Notes under the pieces: generated by a model
Database searches by the model: none
What the model was told of the DNA's origin: nothing
What the model saw: the letters and a program-made list of their open reading frames with translations, nothing else
Position numbers and translations under genes: made by a program
Assembly: GCA_026394915.1 (NCBI GenBank)
Contig: JAPLZS010000184.1
Coordinates: 1-12,768 of the forward strand
DNA length: 12,768 nt
Reading direction: 5' to 3'
DNA from: Candidatus Woesearchaeota archaeon
GTDB lineage: Archaea > Nanobdellota > Nanobdellia > Woesearchaeales > UBA12501
In this document: piece by piece, positions 7,013 to 12,768 of the stretch
Position numbering within the stretch: the first letter of the stretch is position 1
How the letters are laid out: each line of letters starts with the position of its first letter

Positions 7013-7711
7013 ATGAGATTAAGCATAATAGTTCCGGTCTATAATGAAGAGAAAAGAGTGCCTACTTTCCTGAAGGGCCTTGTTGAGTATTCTAAGAAGC
7101 ATTTCAATGATTATGAGATAATAATAGTGAATGACGGCTCAAAAGACAATACAGAGAATGTCGTAAAGGCGATAATAAGGAAAGACGCCAATTCCAGGAT
7201 ATTATCATATAAGAGAAACAAAGGCAAGGGCTATGCTGTAAGGAAAGGTGTTCTTGAATCAAAAGGAAAAGATGTCCTGTTCATAGACGCAGACGGCTCA
7301 ATCGCGCCAGACCAGATCCCGCTGATGCTTGACAAGCTGAAAGAGTATGACATTGTTGTCGGATGCAGAAGGATCAAAGAAGCAGGAGTGAAGGCATCGA
7401 TGCTCAGGGTCTTCATAGGGACATTCTTCAATTATTATGCAAACGCCCTTTACAGGATAAATGTTCGGGACACCCTCTGCGGTTTCAAGGGATTCAAGAG
7501 GAATGCAGCAATAAATCTGTTCAAGGATATGATCTCAGAGAGATGGATATTTGATGTTGAGCTGTTCTATAAGATAAGAAGAAGGGGGCTCTCTCTTTAT
7601 CAGCTTCCGATAGTATGGGTGCATAAGAAAGGCACAAAGATAGGGCTGTTGGATCCATTAAAGATGGCCTGGCAGCTTATTGTTCTCAGGATAAGAATCA
7701 TGAGAAATTGA
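7013..7711 (+). CDS. Family 2 glycosyltransferase, dolichyl-phosphate glucosyltransferase (ALG5)-like, 232 aa
   Basis: Probably transfers a sugar from a nucleotide sugar to a polyprenyl (dolichyl) phosphate on the cytoplasmic face, making the donor used by GT-C enzymes. The GT-A fold starts at once with SIIVPVYNEEKRVP (4-17) and continues with YEIIIVNDGSKDNT (34-47). YKRNKGKGYAVRKGV (66-80) is a strong signature of the DPG synthase group. The metal-binding motif is FIDADGS (90-96), then VGCRR (116-120), RDTLCGFKGFKR (152-163) and the acceptor-side ERWIFDVEL (176-184). There are no membrane helices, unlike eukaryotic ALG5 which has one at its N-terminus, so it would be a peripheral protein. 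Length is that of the bare catalytic domain. It lies 173 bases after the radical SAM gene. A related donor-forming role with mannose or another hexose cannot be excluded. Confidence 0.85.
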   Translation: MRLSIIVPVYNEEKRVPTFLKGLVEYSKKHFNDYEIIIVNDGSKDNTENVVKAIIRKDANSRILSYKRNKGKGYAVRKGVLESKGKDVLFIDADGSIAPDQIPLMLDKLKEYDIVVGCRRIKEAGVKASMLRVFIGTFFNYYANALYRINVRDTLCGFKGFKRNAAINLFKDMISERWIFDVELFYKIRRRGLSLYQLPIVWVHKKGTKIGLLDPLKMAWQLIVLRIRIMRN

Positions 7712-7757
7712 TTGATGAGTTTACTGATTGATCATCTTAACAGGTTATTCTATATAA
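7712..7757. other. Short convergent gap between glycosyltransferase and membrane protein genes
   Basis: These 46 bases separate converging stop codons. A weak GATGA...TCATC inverted repeat is present, but there is no long T run on either strand. No clear terminator was seen. Confidence 0.3.
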
Positions 7758-8483
7758 TCATTTCATTATCCCGAACCATTCGTAAAGGAGCCTGTCAGTT
7801 GCCTTGACTATCCCTGTGCCATTTCCCATTATCCTTATGCAGGCATTGTTCTCCTTTATCACAGCTGCCTTGTCAGATCTCTCCATATATATCACTGGCC
7901 TGTTGGTATTGCTGCAGTTCACGATGGGCCTTGTCTGGCATGCCACCGTCTCATTCTTTGAGCATGCTGCGACAGGAAGTATGTTGAAGACCTGCCCGAG
8001 ATTTATGCTCAGCTCTCCGCTTGCAAGCGCTGTGTATGCCAAATCCTTTTCAGTAGGATCAAATGCGACATATGTGCCATTAAGGGCTATGAAATCACTT
8101 ACATTGCCTGAGAGAGGGACATCCTCAAGATCTCTTGGCCCATAATGGAACTGCACATTGTACAGATTGTTTGTCCTGAATTTCTGTATCTGAGTGAACC
8201 ACATTCCGTTTGCCTTTACAAACGAGTATCCGTTGTAGAGATAACCTTCATCCTTGCTTAATTTTCCTTTCATGTTGTCCTGATGGAGTTCATCTATTGT
8301 CTTTACGTGCTTGTTCTTTACAAGCCAGTATCCTCCTATGAACAGTGCAAATAACATGATGACTATCAGTATTGCTGCAACAAGAATCTTGTCAGAGCGG
8401 GTAAATCTTATTGAGAAGTCTTTGATCTCTTCAATGTTCTTGTTTGATTTATCGCCTGGTTTTTCGGATTTCTTCAAACTCAT
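7758..8483 (-). CDS. Single-pass membrane protein of unknown function, paralogue B, 241 aa
   Basis: I do not recognise a family. The layout is a charged cytoplasmic N-terminus (1-31), one membrane helix (about 32-55, ILVAAILIVIMLFALFIGGYW), and an outer domain of about 185 residues. That domain has four cysteines (C174, C182, C190, C215), of which C190 and C215 align with the only two outer-domain cysteines of the neighbouring paralogue, and five N-x-S/T sequons. Similarity to the upstream gene is clear in YNGYSFVK (83-90), YVAFDPTEKD (138-147), the stretch from C190 with PVIYM to NNAC, and the last residues DRLLYEWFGIMK. The ATG at 8483 overlaps the upstream stop as ATGA, so the two are co-translated and may work as a pair. 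The extra loop with C174 and C182 is specific to this copy. Outer location and disulfides are inferred. Confidence 0.8.
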   Translation of the reverse strand: MSLKKSEKPGDKSNKNIEEIKDFSIRFTRSDKILVAAILIVIMLFALFIGGYWLVKNKHVKTIDELHQDNMKGKLSKDEGYLYNGYSFVKANGMWFTQIQKFRTNNLYNVQFHYGPRDLEDVPLSGNVSDFIALNGTYVAFDPTEKDLAYTALASGELSINLGQVFNILPVAACSKNETVACQTRPIVNCSNTNRPVIYMERSDKAAVIKENNACIRIMGNGTGIVKATDRLLYEWFGIMK

Positions 8484-9124
8484 CTAATCACACCCAACAG
8501 ATCATAGAGCATCCTGTCCCTCAATCTCAATATGCCGGATTCAGAATCAGACTCAAGTATTATGCAGTTATCATCATAGGATATGCCTGTCTCATTTCCC
8601 TGCCTGAAATACAGGACAGGAACAGAAGATGTTGAGTTCCTGCATGTTATTATAGTCTTGTTGAACCTGTTCTCTTTTATGAAAGAGTATACAAAATAGA
8701 CGCCTCTTTTCTCCATTATATCTTTCATCTCAAACTCTGCAAGGCCTATTGCATCCTTGAAAAGATCATCAGGGTCTGATGTCACATATATCATCTTTGT
8801 GCTTGCAAGTATTGATGAGATCTCTGGAGTGACATTTATCTGTTCAACCTGAGAAGGATGATTGTAGAATGTTATCTGCTGCTTTTCTGGGGATTTGAGG
8901 TTTAGGATCCATTTGTTGTCTTCTGTCACGCTGAAAGAGAAATTGTTGTATTTGAGATTTGAGTTTGAGGAATCGTCACGATTGCTCATAAACGCTATCG
9001 CGCTGAGGACCATTATTGCGCATATGAATATGCTCATCCAGAGGGTCTTTGAGCTTTTTTTCTCCCCTTTAATTATGGGCTGGGCTTCAAGCATCCTTTT
9101 CTTGCTTTTTTTGAACTTCTTCAT
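8480..9124 (-). CDS. Single-pass membrane protein of unknown function, paralogue A, 214 aa
   Basis: No family is recognised. There is a basic cytoplasmic tail (1-27, very lysine-rich), one membrane helix (about 28-46, TLWMSIFICAIMVLSAIAF), then an outer domain of about 165 residues. That domain holds two cysteines (C161, C187), a probable disulfide pair, and five N-x-S/T sequons, consistent with a glycosylated surface protein. The domain matches the downstream gene along its length: YNNFSFSV (59-66), ITFYNHP (84-90), YVTSDPDDLF (113-122), PVLYFRQ (169-175), and the terminal DRMLYDLLGVIR against DRLLYEWFGIMK. The pair therefore arose by gene duplication. The start at 9124 sits about 28 bases from a TTTAAA box, close to a leaderless arrangement. 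It is transcribed away from the ABC transporter operon. A role in the cell envelope is likely, but no activity can be assigned. Confidence 0.8.
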   Translation of the reverse strand: MKKFKKSKKRMLEAQPIIKGEKKSSKTLWMSIFICAIMVLSAIAFMSNRDDSSNSNLKYNNFSFSVTEDNKWILNLKSPEKQQITFYNHPSQVEQINVTPEISSILASTKMIYVTSDPDDLFKDAIGLAEFEMKDIMEKRGVYFVYSFIKENRFNKTIITCRNSTSSVPVLYFRQGNETGISYDDNCIILESDSESGILRLRDRMLYDLLGVIR

Positions 9125-9146
9125 TATGATGCAGGTTTAAAACGTT

Positions 9147-9158
9147 GTTTTTAAAGCT
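9147..9158 (-). promoter_or_regulatory. TATA-like box for the paralogous membrane protein pair
   Basis: On the minus strand AGCTTTAAAAAC is centred about 28 bases before the ATG at 9124, so initiation would fall almost at the start codon. Based on position and sequence only. Confidence 0.4.
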
Positions 9159-9190
9159 TTTGAAAGATTGGATCAGTATTAAAACCAGAA

Positions 9191-9240
9191 GATTTATATA
9201 TCCCTTGCATACTCAGTAAGTAAAAGTAATATATAATGAT
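9191..9240 (+). promoter_or_regulatory. Promoter region of the transporter operon: two TATA-like boxes and a small palindrome
   Basis: GATTTATATATC (9191-9202) and AATATATAAT (9228-9237) both resemble archaeal TATA boxes. The first would give a leader of about 35 bases, the second a leaderless message from the ATG at 9258. The near-palindrome TACTCAGTA (9210-9218) lies between them, where a small ribbon-helix-helix protein from the same operon could bind. The operator role is only a suggestion. Confidence 0.4.
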
Positions 9241-9257
9241 ATTTGATATGTATTAGT

Positions 9258-9461
9258 ATGCAAAAGAGAATGGGCAAAAAAGAGGATAATAAAGGAAAAG
9301 AAAGGATAACCATAACAATAGATGATAATCTTCTCGCATGGCTTGACAGGAAAGTGGTTGATAAAATATTCGCCAACAGGAGCCATGGCTTTGAATATAT
9401 CATAAAAAGAAAGATTGAAGAAGAGAAAGCAGAAGAAAAGAAGGCAGGAGAAGGGCAATGA
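9258..9461 (+). CDS. Ribbon-helix-helix (CopG/Arc-like) small regulator, 67 aa
   Basis: Probably a dimeric DNA-binding repressor of its own operon. The RHH fold reads as a basic arm, strand ERITITID (15-22), helix A around DNLLAWLDRKVVDKI (23-37), a turn FANRSHG, and helix B FEYIIKRKIEEE (45-56). The tail is charged and rich in glutamate and lysine. In the family the strand pair enters the major groove and residues such as R16, T18 and T20 would touch bases. The start is the ATG at 9258; an ATG at 9270 is possible, and an in-frame TTG at 9243 is less likely. Only 13 bases separate it from the ABC ATPase start, indicating one transcript. It could be the antitoxin-like half of a toxin pair, but the partner gene is an ATPase and no toxin is seen. 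Confidence 0.75.
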   Translation: MQKRMGKKEDNKGKERITITIDDNLLAWLDRKVVDKIFANRSHGFEYIIKRKIEEEKAEEKKAGEGQ

Positions 9462-9474
9462 ACAGCATATTCAC

Positions 9475-10218
9475 ATGAAAAAGACAATAATCAAGCTGGA
9501 TAATGTATGGAAGATATATAAGATGGGCGATGTAGAGGTTCCTGCGCTGAGAGGCCTAAATCTTGAGATAAAGGAAGGTGAGTTTGTCGCGATAATGGGC
9601 CCTTCTGGATCAGGGAAAAGCACTTCGATGAACATGGTCGGCTGCCTTGATGTTCCGACAAAGGGAAATATTTATCTGGACGGCAAAAACATCTCCCATA
9701 TGACAGAATCAGAGCTTGCGCAGATAAGAGGAAGGAAGATAGGATTCATTTTCCAGCAGTTCAACCTGATACAGACACTGACTGCAATAGAGAATGTCGC
9801 ATTGCCCATGATATTCCAGAACACAACAACAGAGCAGAGGACAAAAAAATCGACAGAGCTCCTTGAGATGGTCGGTCTTGGAGACAGGATGAACCACAAG
9901 CCTTCTGAGATGAGCGGAGGACAGCAGCAGAGGGTGGCTATCGCAAGGTCACTTGCAAATGACCCTGATGTCGTGCTTGCAGACGAACCGACAGGAAACC
10001 TGGACAGCAAGACAGGAGACTCTGTCATGGACTTCCTGTGCAACCTGCATGCCACAAAAGGAAAGACAATAATCTTGGTGACTCATGATGAACATGTTGC
10101 CCAGAGCGCAGAAAGGATTGAATACCTGAAAGATGGGATTGTAGTCAGCACAAAAAAAGGCAAGAATCATACTAAAAGCTGTTTAAGAGGTGTAAAGGAT
10201 GAAAAATACAAAAGATGA
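9475..10218 (+). CDS. ABC transporter ATPase, MacB/LolD type, 247 aa
   Basis: The nucleotide-binding subunit that powers the FtsX/MacB-type permease encoded downstream. All motifs are intact: Walker A GPSGSGKST (42-50), Q-loop FQQFNL (93-98), signature MSGGQQQR (146-153), Walker B VVLADEP (166-172) with catalytic E171, the D-loop NLDSKTG (175-181), and the switch histidine in VTHDEH (H204). The insert after Walker A and ENVALPMIF (106-114) is typical of the LolD/MacB group. I chose the ATG at 9475 (MKKTIIKLDNVWK), which matches the family N-terminus. An upstream in-frame start at 9415 would overlap the regulator and add a lysine-rich stretch. The last 20 bases overlap the start of the next gene, so the two are translationally coupled. 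The C-terminal tail (about 226-247) is basic and not part of the core fold. Confidence 0.92.
   Translation: MKKTIIKLDNVWKIYKMGDVEVPALRGLNLEIKEGEFVAIMGPSGSGKSTSMNMVGCLDVPTKGNIYLDGKNISHMTESELAQIRGRKIGFIFQQFNLIQTLTAIENVALPMIFQNTTTEQRTKKSTELLEMVGLGDRMNHKPSEMSGGQQQRVAIARSLANDPDVVLADEPTGNLDSKTGDSVMDFLCNLHATKGKTIILVTHDEHVAQSAERIEYLKDGIVVSTKKGKNHTKSCLRGVKDEKYKR
10187..10192 (+). promoter_or_regulatory. Shine-Dalgarno GAGGTG selecting the start at 10199
   Basis: GAGGTG ends six bases before the ATG at 10199, inside the ABC ATPase gene. This supports the overlapping start over the ATG at 10235, where no comparable site is present. Confidence 0.6.
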
Positions 10219-11575
10219 AAGGATAGAGGATAGAATGATAAAAAAGATATTTTTGATTGCTTCAGCAGTCATTATGCTCATCATGGTTTCGGGGCCTGCA
10301 TGCGCAACATACGACAACACGGTAAGTGTTTCTCTTGAAAAGCCGCAATATACACAGGATATACAGGTTCTTACGCTTAAATACGATCCATACCCAGTGG
10401 GACCTGGAGAATATTTTGATCTCTGGCTGAAGCTTGGAAATGAAGAGTCAGCAGACATTGATGATCTCGCATTCGAGCTTGTCCCGGAATATCCTTTCAG
10501 CATAGACAAGAGCGAGATAGCCCAAAGGAACTTTGGGAAGATATATGCCAATTCAATCGTCCTTGTGCATTATAAGGTGAGAGTTGATGAAGGGGCTCTT
10601 GATGGAGTGACTCCGATAAAATTCAGGTATAGATATGTCCAAAGCAACCTCAAATGGATTGAAGGCCAAGAAAATATACTTATCCAGACAAGAGAGGCTG
10701 TGCTTAATGTGGTATCTGTTTCATCAGATCCAGAGACAATACCTCCTGGAAAAGAAGCGATGATAAAGATAACAGTGAAGAACCAGGCAAGCTCTGTGAT
10801 AAGAGATGTTTTGTTCAATCTTGACCTTTCTATGTCAACAGTCGCAAAGAATCCTGCAACAATGAACCCTACATCAACATTGATAGATTCATACTATAAT
10901 TCAATACCACTTGTTCCGATAAACTCATCCTCGCAGAAGATGGTAGGATATATTGGCGCAGGAGAAGAGAAAGAGATTATCTATCACGTGAGGGCGATGG
11001 CTGACGCTAAGGCAAAAGTCTATAAGGTGCCTATAAGGATGACTTATCATGACAGTGTGGGAAGCAACTACACAAAAGATGATGTCATAGGCATTGTCAT
11101 AGGCGATGTGCCGGATGTATCGGCATACATAACTGATAACACAGTTTATAATTCAGGGGCAACAGGGACTGTAAGCATAAAGTTTGTGAACAAAGGGGCG
11201 ACTGACGCAAAATTCTTTAATGTAGTGCTGAAGCAATCGGATAACTATGATATAATTTCGTCTGACAATGTGTACATAGGAAGCCTTGATTCTGATGATT
11301 ATGAGACAGCAGACTTCAAGATAAATGTGAAGAAGCTGAAGAGCGGAAAGCTGAATATCCCTGTGCATTTTGAATTCAAGGATGCCAATGGCAATGATTA
11401 TTCAAGGGATGCGAATCTTGAGCTTGTTGCATATAGTACAGAAGAAAGGGGACAGGGAGGGAATGGGTCTCTCACTTCGATAATTGTCGTGCTGATAATA
11501 CTTGCAGCAGGCTGGCTTATCTACAGGAAATGGGAAAAGGGAAGGAAGAAGAACGCCAGGAAAGAGAAGGCGTGA
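10199..11575 (+). CDS. Secreted, membrane-anchored COG1361 (S-layer-type) protein, 458 aa
   Basis: Probably the extracytoplasmic partner of the neighbouring ABC transporter. The N-terminus is a signal sequence: charged residues to K16, a hydrophobic core (about 17-31), and a likely cut after SGPACA (32-37). The large outer region is built of immunoglobulin-like beta domains of the COG1361/CARDB kind. Repeated phrases include VVSVSSDPETIPPGKEAMIKITVKN, split here as VSSDPETIPPG then KITVKNQAS (near 173-195). A later repeat is VYNSGATGTVSIKFVNKGA with GSLDSDDYETADFKINVK. A C-terminal helix (about 427-445, IIVVLIILAAGWLIY) is followed by a lysine- and arginine-rich tail that stays inside. Lengths of 400-500 aa are normal for archaeal members. 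The start overlaps the ATPase gene by 20 bases and has a good ribosome site. A MacA-like adaptor role is inference; no coiled coil typical of MacA is seen. Confidence 0.85.
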   Translation: MKNTKDERIEDRMIKKIFLIASAVIMLIMVSGPACATYDNTVSVSLEKPQYTQDIQVLTLKYDPYPVGPGEYFDLWLKLGNEESADIDDLAFELVPEYPFSIDKSEIAQRNFGKIYANSIVLVHYKVRVDEGALDGVTPIKFRYRYVQSNLKWIEGQENILIQTREAVLNVVSVSSDPETIPPGKEAMIKITVKNQASSVIRDVLFNLDLSMSTVAKNPATMNPTSTLIDSYYNSIPLVPINSSSQKMVGYIGAGEEKEIIYHVRAMADAKAKVYKVPIRMTYHDSVGSNYTKDDVIGIVIGDVPDVSAYITDNTVYNSGATGTVSIKFVNKGATDAKFFNVVLKQSDNYDIISSDNVYIGSLDSDDYETADFKINVKKLKSGKLNIPVHFEFKDANGNDYSRDANLELVAYSTEERGQGGNGSLTSIIVVLIILAAGWLIYRKWEKGRKKNARKEKA

Positions 11576-11595
11576 TCCAAAATGCATTATCAGGT

Positions 11596-11626
11596 GATCT
11601 GCTGCATGCAGATCCCTCATTTTTTT
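11596..11626 (+). terminator. Hairpin plus T-run, possible internal terminator or attenuator
   Basis: GATCTGC (11596-11602) pairs perfectly with GCAGATC (11608-11614) around the loop TGCAT, with two more G-C pairs possible across a single bulge. The run of seven T at 11620-11626 follows five bases later. In archaea the T run itself can terminate transcription. It lies between the COG1361 gene and the permease, which it could leave with lower expression. Confidence 0.6.
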
Positions 11627-11642
11627 AGCGGGAAGTGTTTTC

Positions 11643-12768
11643 ATGATAGTTGACTATCTCAAGCTGGCAGTCGGTAATTTAACAAGAAGGAAGCTCAGGT
11701 CATGGCTCACTCTCATAGGGATATTCATAGGCATAGCTGCTGTTGTCTCTCTTATAGGCCTTGGAGAAGGCCTGCGTAATGCTATTTCTTCGCAGTTCAG
11801 CATGCTCGGGACTGATGTGATTACAATACAGGCAAGCGGAATACAGTTTGGCCCTCCTGGAAGCGGTGTTGTGAATCCCCTTAAGAAGGATTATGAGAAC
11901 AAGATACAGAGTGTGAATGGAGTAAACCTTGTTATTAACAGGATAATAGAGACAGGCAAAGCAGAATTCAACCAGAGGATCTCCATAGTCTACATAGGAA
12001 GCATGCCTGATGGTGAAAAAAGAAAAGAGGTAGAAGGCAGGCTTAGCTTAAAAGCTGTTGAAGGAAGGCCGCTTAAAGACGGCGACAAGGGAAAGGTGTT
12101 CTTAGGGAGCGATTTCAGCAAGACAGACGCCTTTGGCAAGGCAATCCAAGTGGGAAACAAGATAATGATACAAGGAAAGGCTTTTGAGGTTGCAGGAATA
12201 GGCAAGAAAACAGGAAGTTTTGCTTCTGATATGGCTGTCCTGATGAATGAGGATGACTTGCGGCAGCTATACGATAATAAGGATGATGTCAGCATGATAA
12301 TTGTAAAGGTAGACACAGGAGTTGACATGAATTCAGTAAAAGAGGGCATAGAAAAGGTCTTGAGGAAAGAGCGTAATGTGAAAAAAGGAGAAGAGGATTT
12401 CACTGTTGAGCTTTCTGTGAATGCGATAAAAACGCTTGAATCCACATTGTTCGCTGTGCAGCTTTTTGTCTACATCATAGCAGGCATATCTCTCGTTGTA
12501 GGTGGGATAGGTATAATGAACACTATGTTCACTGCAGTTGTCGAGAGGACAAAGGAGATAGGGATACTGAAATCAATCGGAGCAAGGAATTCAGATATAT
12601 TCCTTATCTTTCTTATTGAGTCTGGCATGCTTGGATCTGTAGGAGGAATCATTGGAATGAGCATAGGAGTGGCTTTAGCAGAGGGGCTCGCGTTCATCGG
12701 AGGGATCTATCTCAGTTCAGACCTGATAAAAGCAAGCCTGCCATGGTGGCTTATCACAGGAGCATTGT
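11643..12768 (+). CDS. MacB/FtsX-type ABC transporter permease, N-terminal 375 aa, cut by window edge
   Basis: The membrane subunit of the transporter, hand-translated from the ATG at 11643 and open to the last base. After a short basic N-terminus (YLKLAVGNLTRRKLRS), helix 1 covers about 21-41 (WLTLIGIFIGIAAVVSLIGLG). A MacB-type periplasmic core domain runs from about 42 to 265 (LGTDVITIQASG, GRPLKDGDKGKVFLG, VGNKIMIQGKAFEVAGIG, MNEDDLRQLY). The FtsX domain follows, with helix 2 (about 270-295) and the coupling segment ERTKEIGILKSIGARNSDI (301-319) that contacts the ATPase. Helix 3 is at about 322-353; the fourth helix of the family would lie beyond the edge. Complete members usually have about 380-420 residues, so little is missing. 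No strong ribosome site is seen. The transported substrate is unknown. Confidence 0.9.
   Translation, partial: MIVDYLKLAVGNLTRRKLRSWLTLIGIFIGIAAVVSLIGLGEGLRNAISSQFSMLGTDVITIQASGIQFGPPGSGVVNPLKKDYENKIQSVNGVNLVINRIIETGKAEFNQRISIVYIGSMPDGEKRKEVEGRLSLKAVEGRPLKDGDKGKVFLGSDFSKTDAFGKAIQVGNKIMIQGKAFEVAGIGKKTGSFASDMAVLMNEDDLRQLYDNKDDVSMIIVKVDTGVDMNSVKEGIEKVLRKERNVKKGEEDFTVELSVNAIKTLESTLFAVQLFVYIIAGISLVVGGIGIMNTMFTAVVERTKEIGILKSIGARNSDIFLIFLIESGMLGSVGGIIGMSIGVALAEGLAFIGGIYLSSDLIKASLPWWLITGAL

Noticed and set aside
9258-9461. Antitoxin of a toxin-antitoxin pair
   Set aside because: Ribbon-helix-helix antitoxins sit next to a toxin gene. Here the neighbours are an ABC ATPase and, divergently, a membrane protein, so a transporter regulator is more likely.
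9415-9474. Upstream in-frame start for the ABC ATPase
   Set aside because: It would overlap the regulator gene by 47 bases and add a lysine-rich stretch not seen in the family. The ATG at 9475 matches the usual N-terminus.
9672-10055. Minus-strand 127-codon open frame
   Set aside because: It lies wholly inside the ABC ATPase gene, opposite conserved motifs, and its translation has no recognisable domain.
11990-12445. Minus-strand 151-codon open frame
   Set aside because: It is antisense to the permease and rich in serine and phenylalanine, as expected when lysine- and glutamate-rich coding DNA is read backwards.

Overview
The window reads as archaeal DNA of moderate-to-low GC. Coding regions are dense and favour AGG arginine and ATA isoleucine codons. 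Archaeal TATA-like boxes lie 25-30 bases ahead of several starts, some placed so that the mRNA would be leaderless. The gene content is also archaeal: an ALG5-like dolichyl-phosphate glycosyltransferase, an S-layer-type COG1361 protein, and several B12-binding-type radical SAM enzymes. A DPANN lineage such as Woesearchaeota would fit, but there is no rRNA or ribosomal marker here, so the lineage is tentative.

Layout. Bases 1-5226 form a minus-strand block. In transcription order it holds two B12-binding-type radical SAM proteins (5226-3739, then 3735-2311), a 12-bp repeat at the junction with the next gene (2258-2317), a class I SAM methyltransferase (2256-1465), and a second methyltransferase broken by an exact 19-bp tandem duplication (1404-690). 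The block ends with the N-terminal part of a GT-C (PMT/ArnT-type) membrane glycosyltransferase that has its own TATA box and runs off the left edge (588-1). A divergent promoter region (5227-5429) with two palindromes separates this block from a plus-strand third radical SAM gene (5430-6839) and an ALG5-like family 2 glycosyltransferase (7013-7711).

Convergent to that, on the minus strand, are two paralogous single-pass membrane proteins of unknown function, overlapping by ATGA (9124-8480 and 8483-7758). Divergent from these, on the plus strand, is a probable four-gene operon: a small ribbon-helix-helix regulator (9258-9461), a MacB/LolD-type ABC ATPase (9475-10218), a secreted and membrane-anchored COG1361 protein (10199-11575), and a MacB/FtsX-type permease that runs off the right edge (11643-12768). 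A hairpin followed by seven T sits between the last two genes and may be an internal attenuator.

How it fits together (inference). The left two thirds looks like a surface glycan or lipid modification locus. The ALG5-like enzyme would charge a polyprenyl phosphate with a sugar, the GT-C enzyme would use such a donor on the outside of the membrane, and the radical SAM and methyltransferase enzymes would modify the lipid or glycan. The right third looks like a self-regulated envelope transporter with an archaeal S-layer-type partner protein in place of the bacterial adaptor. No tRNA, rRNA, CRISPR array, transposase or insertion sequence was seen.
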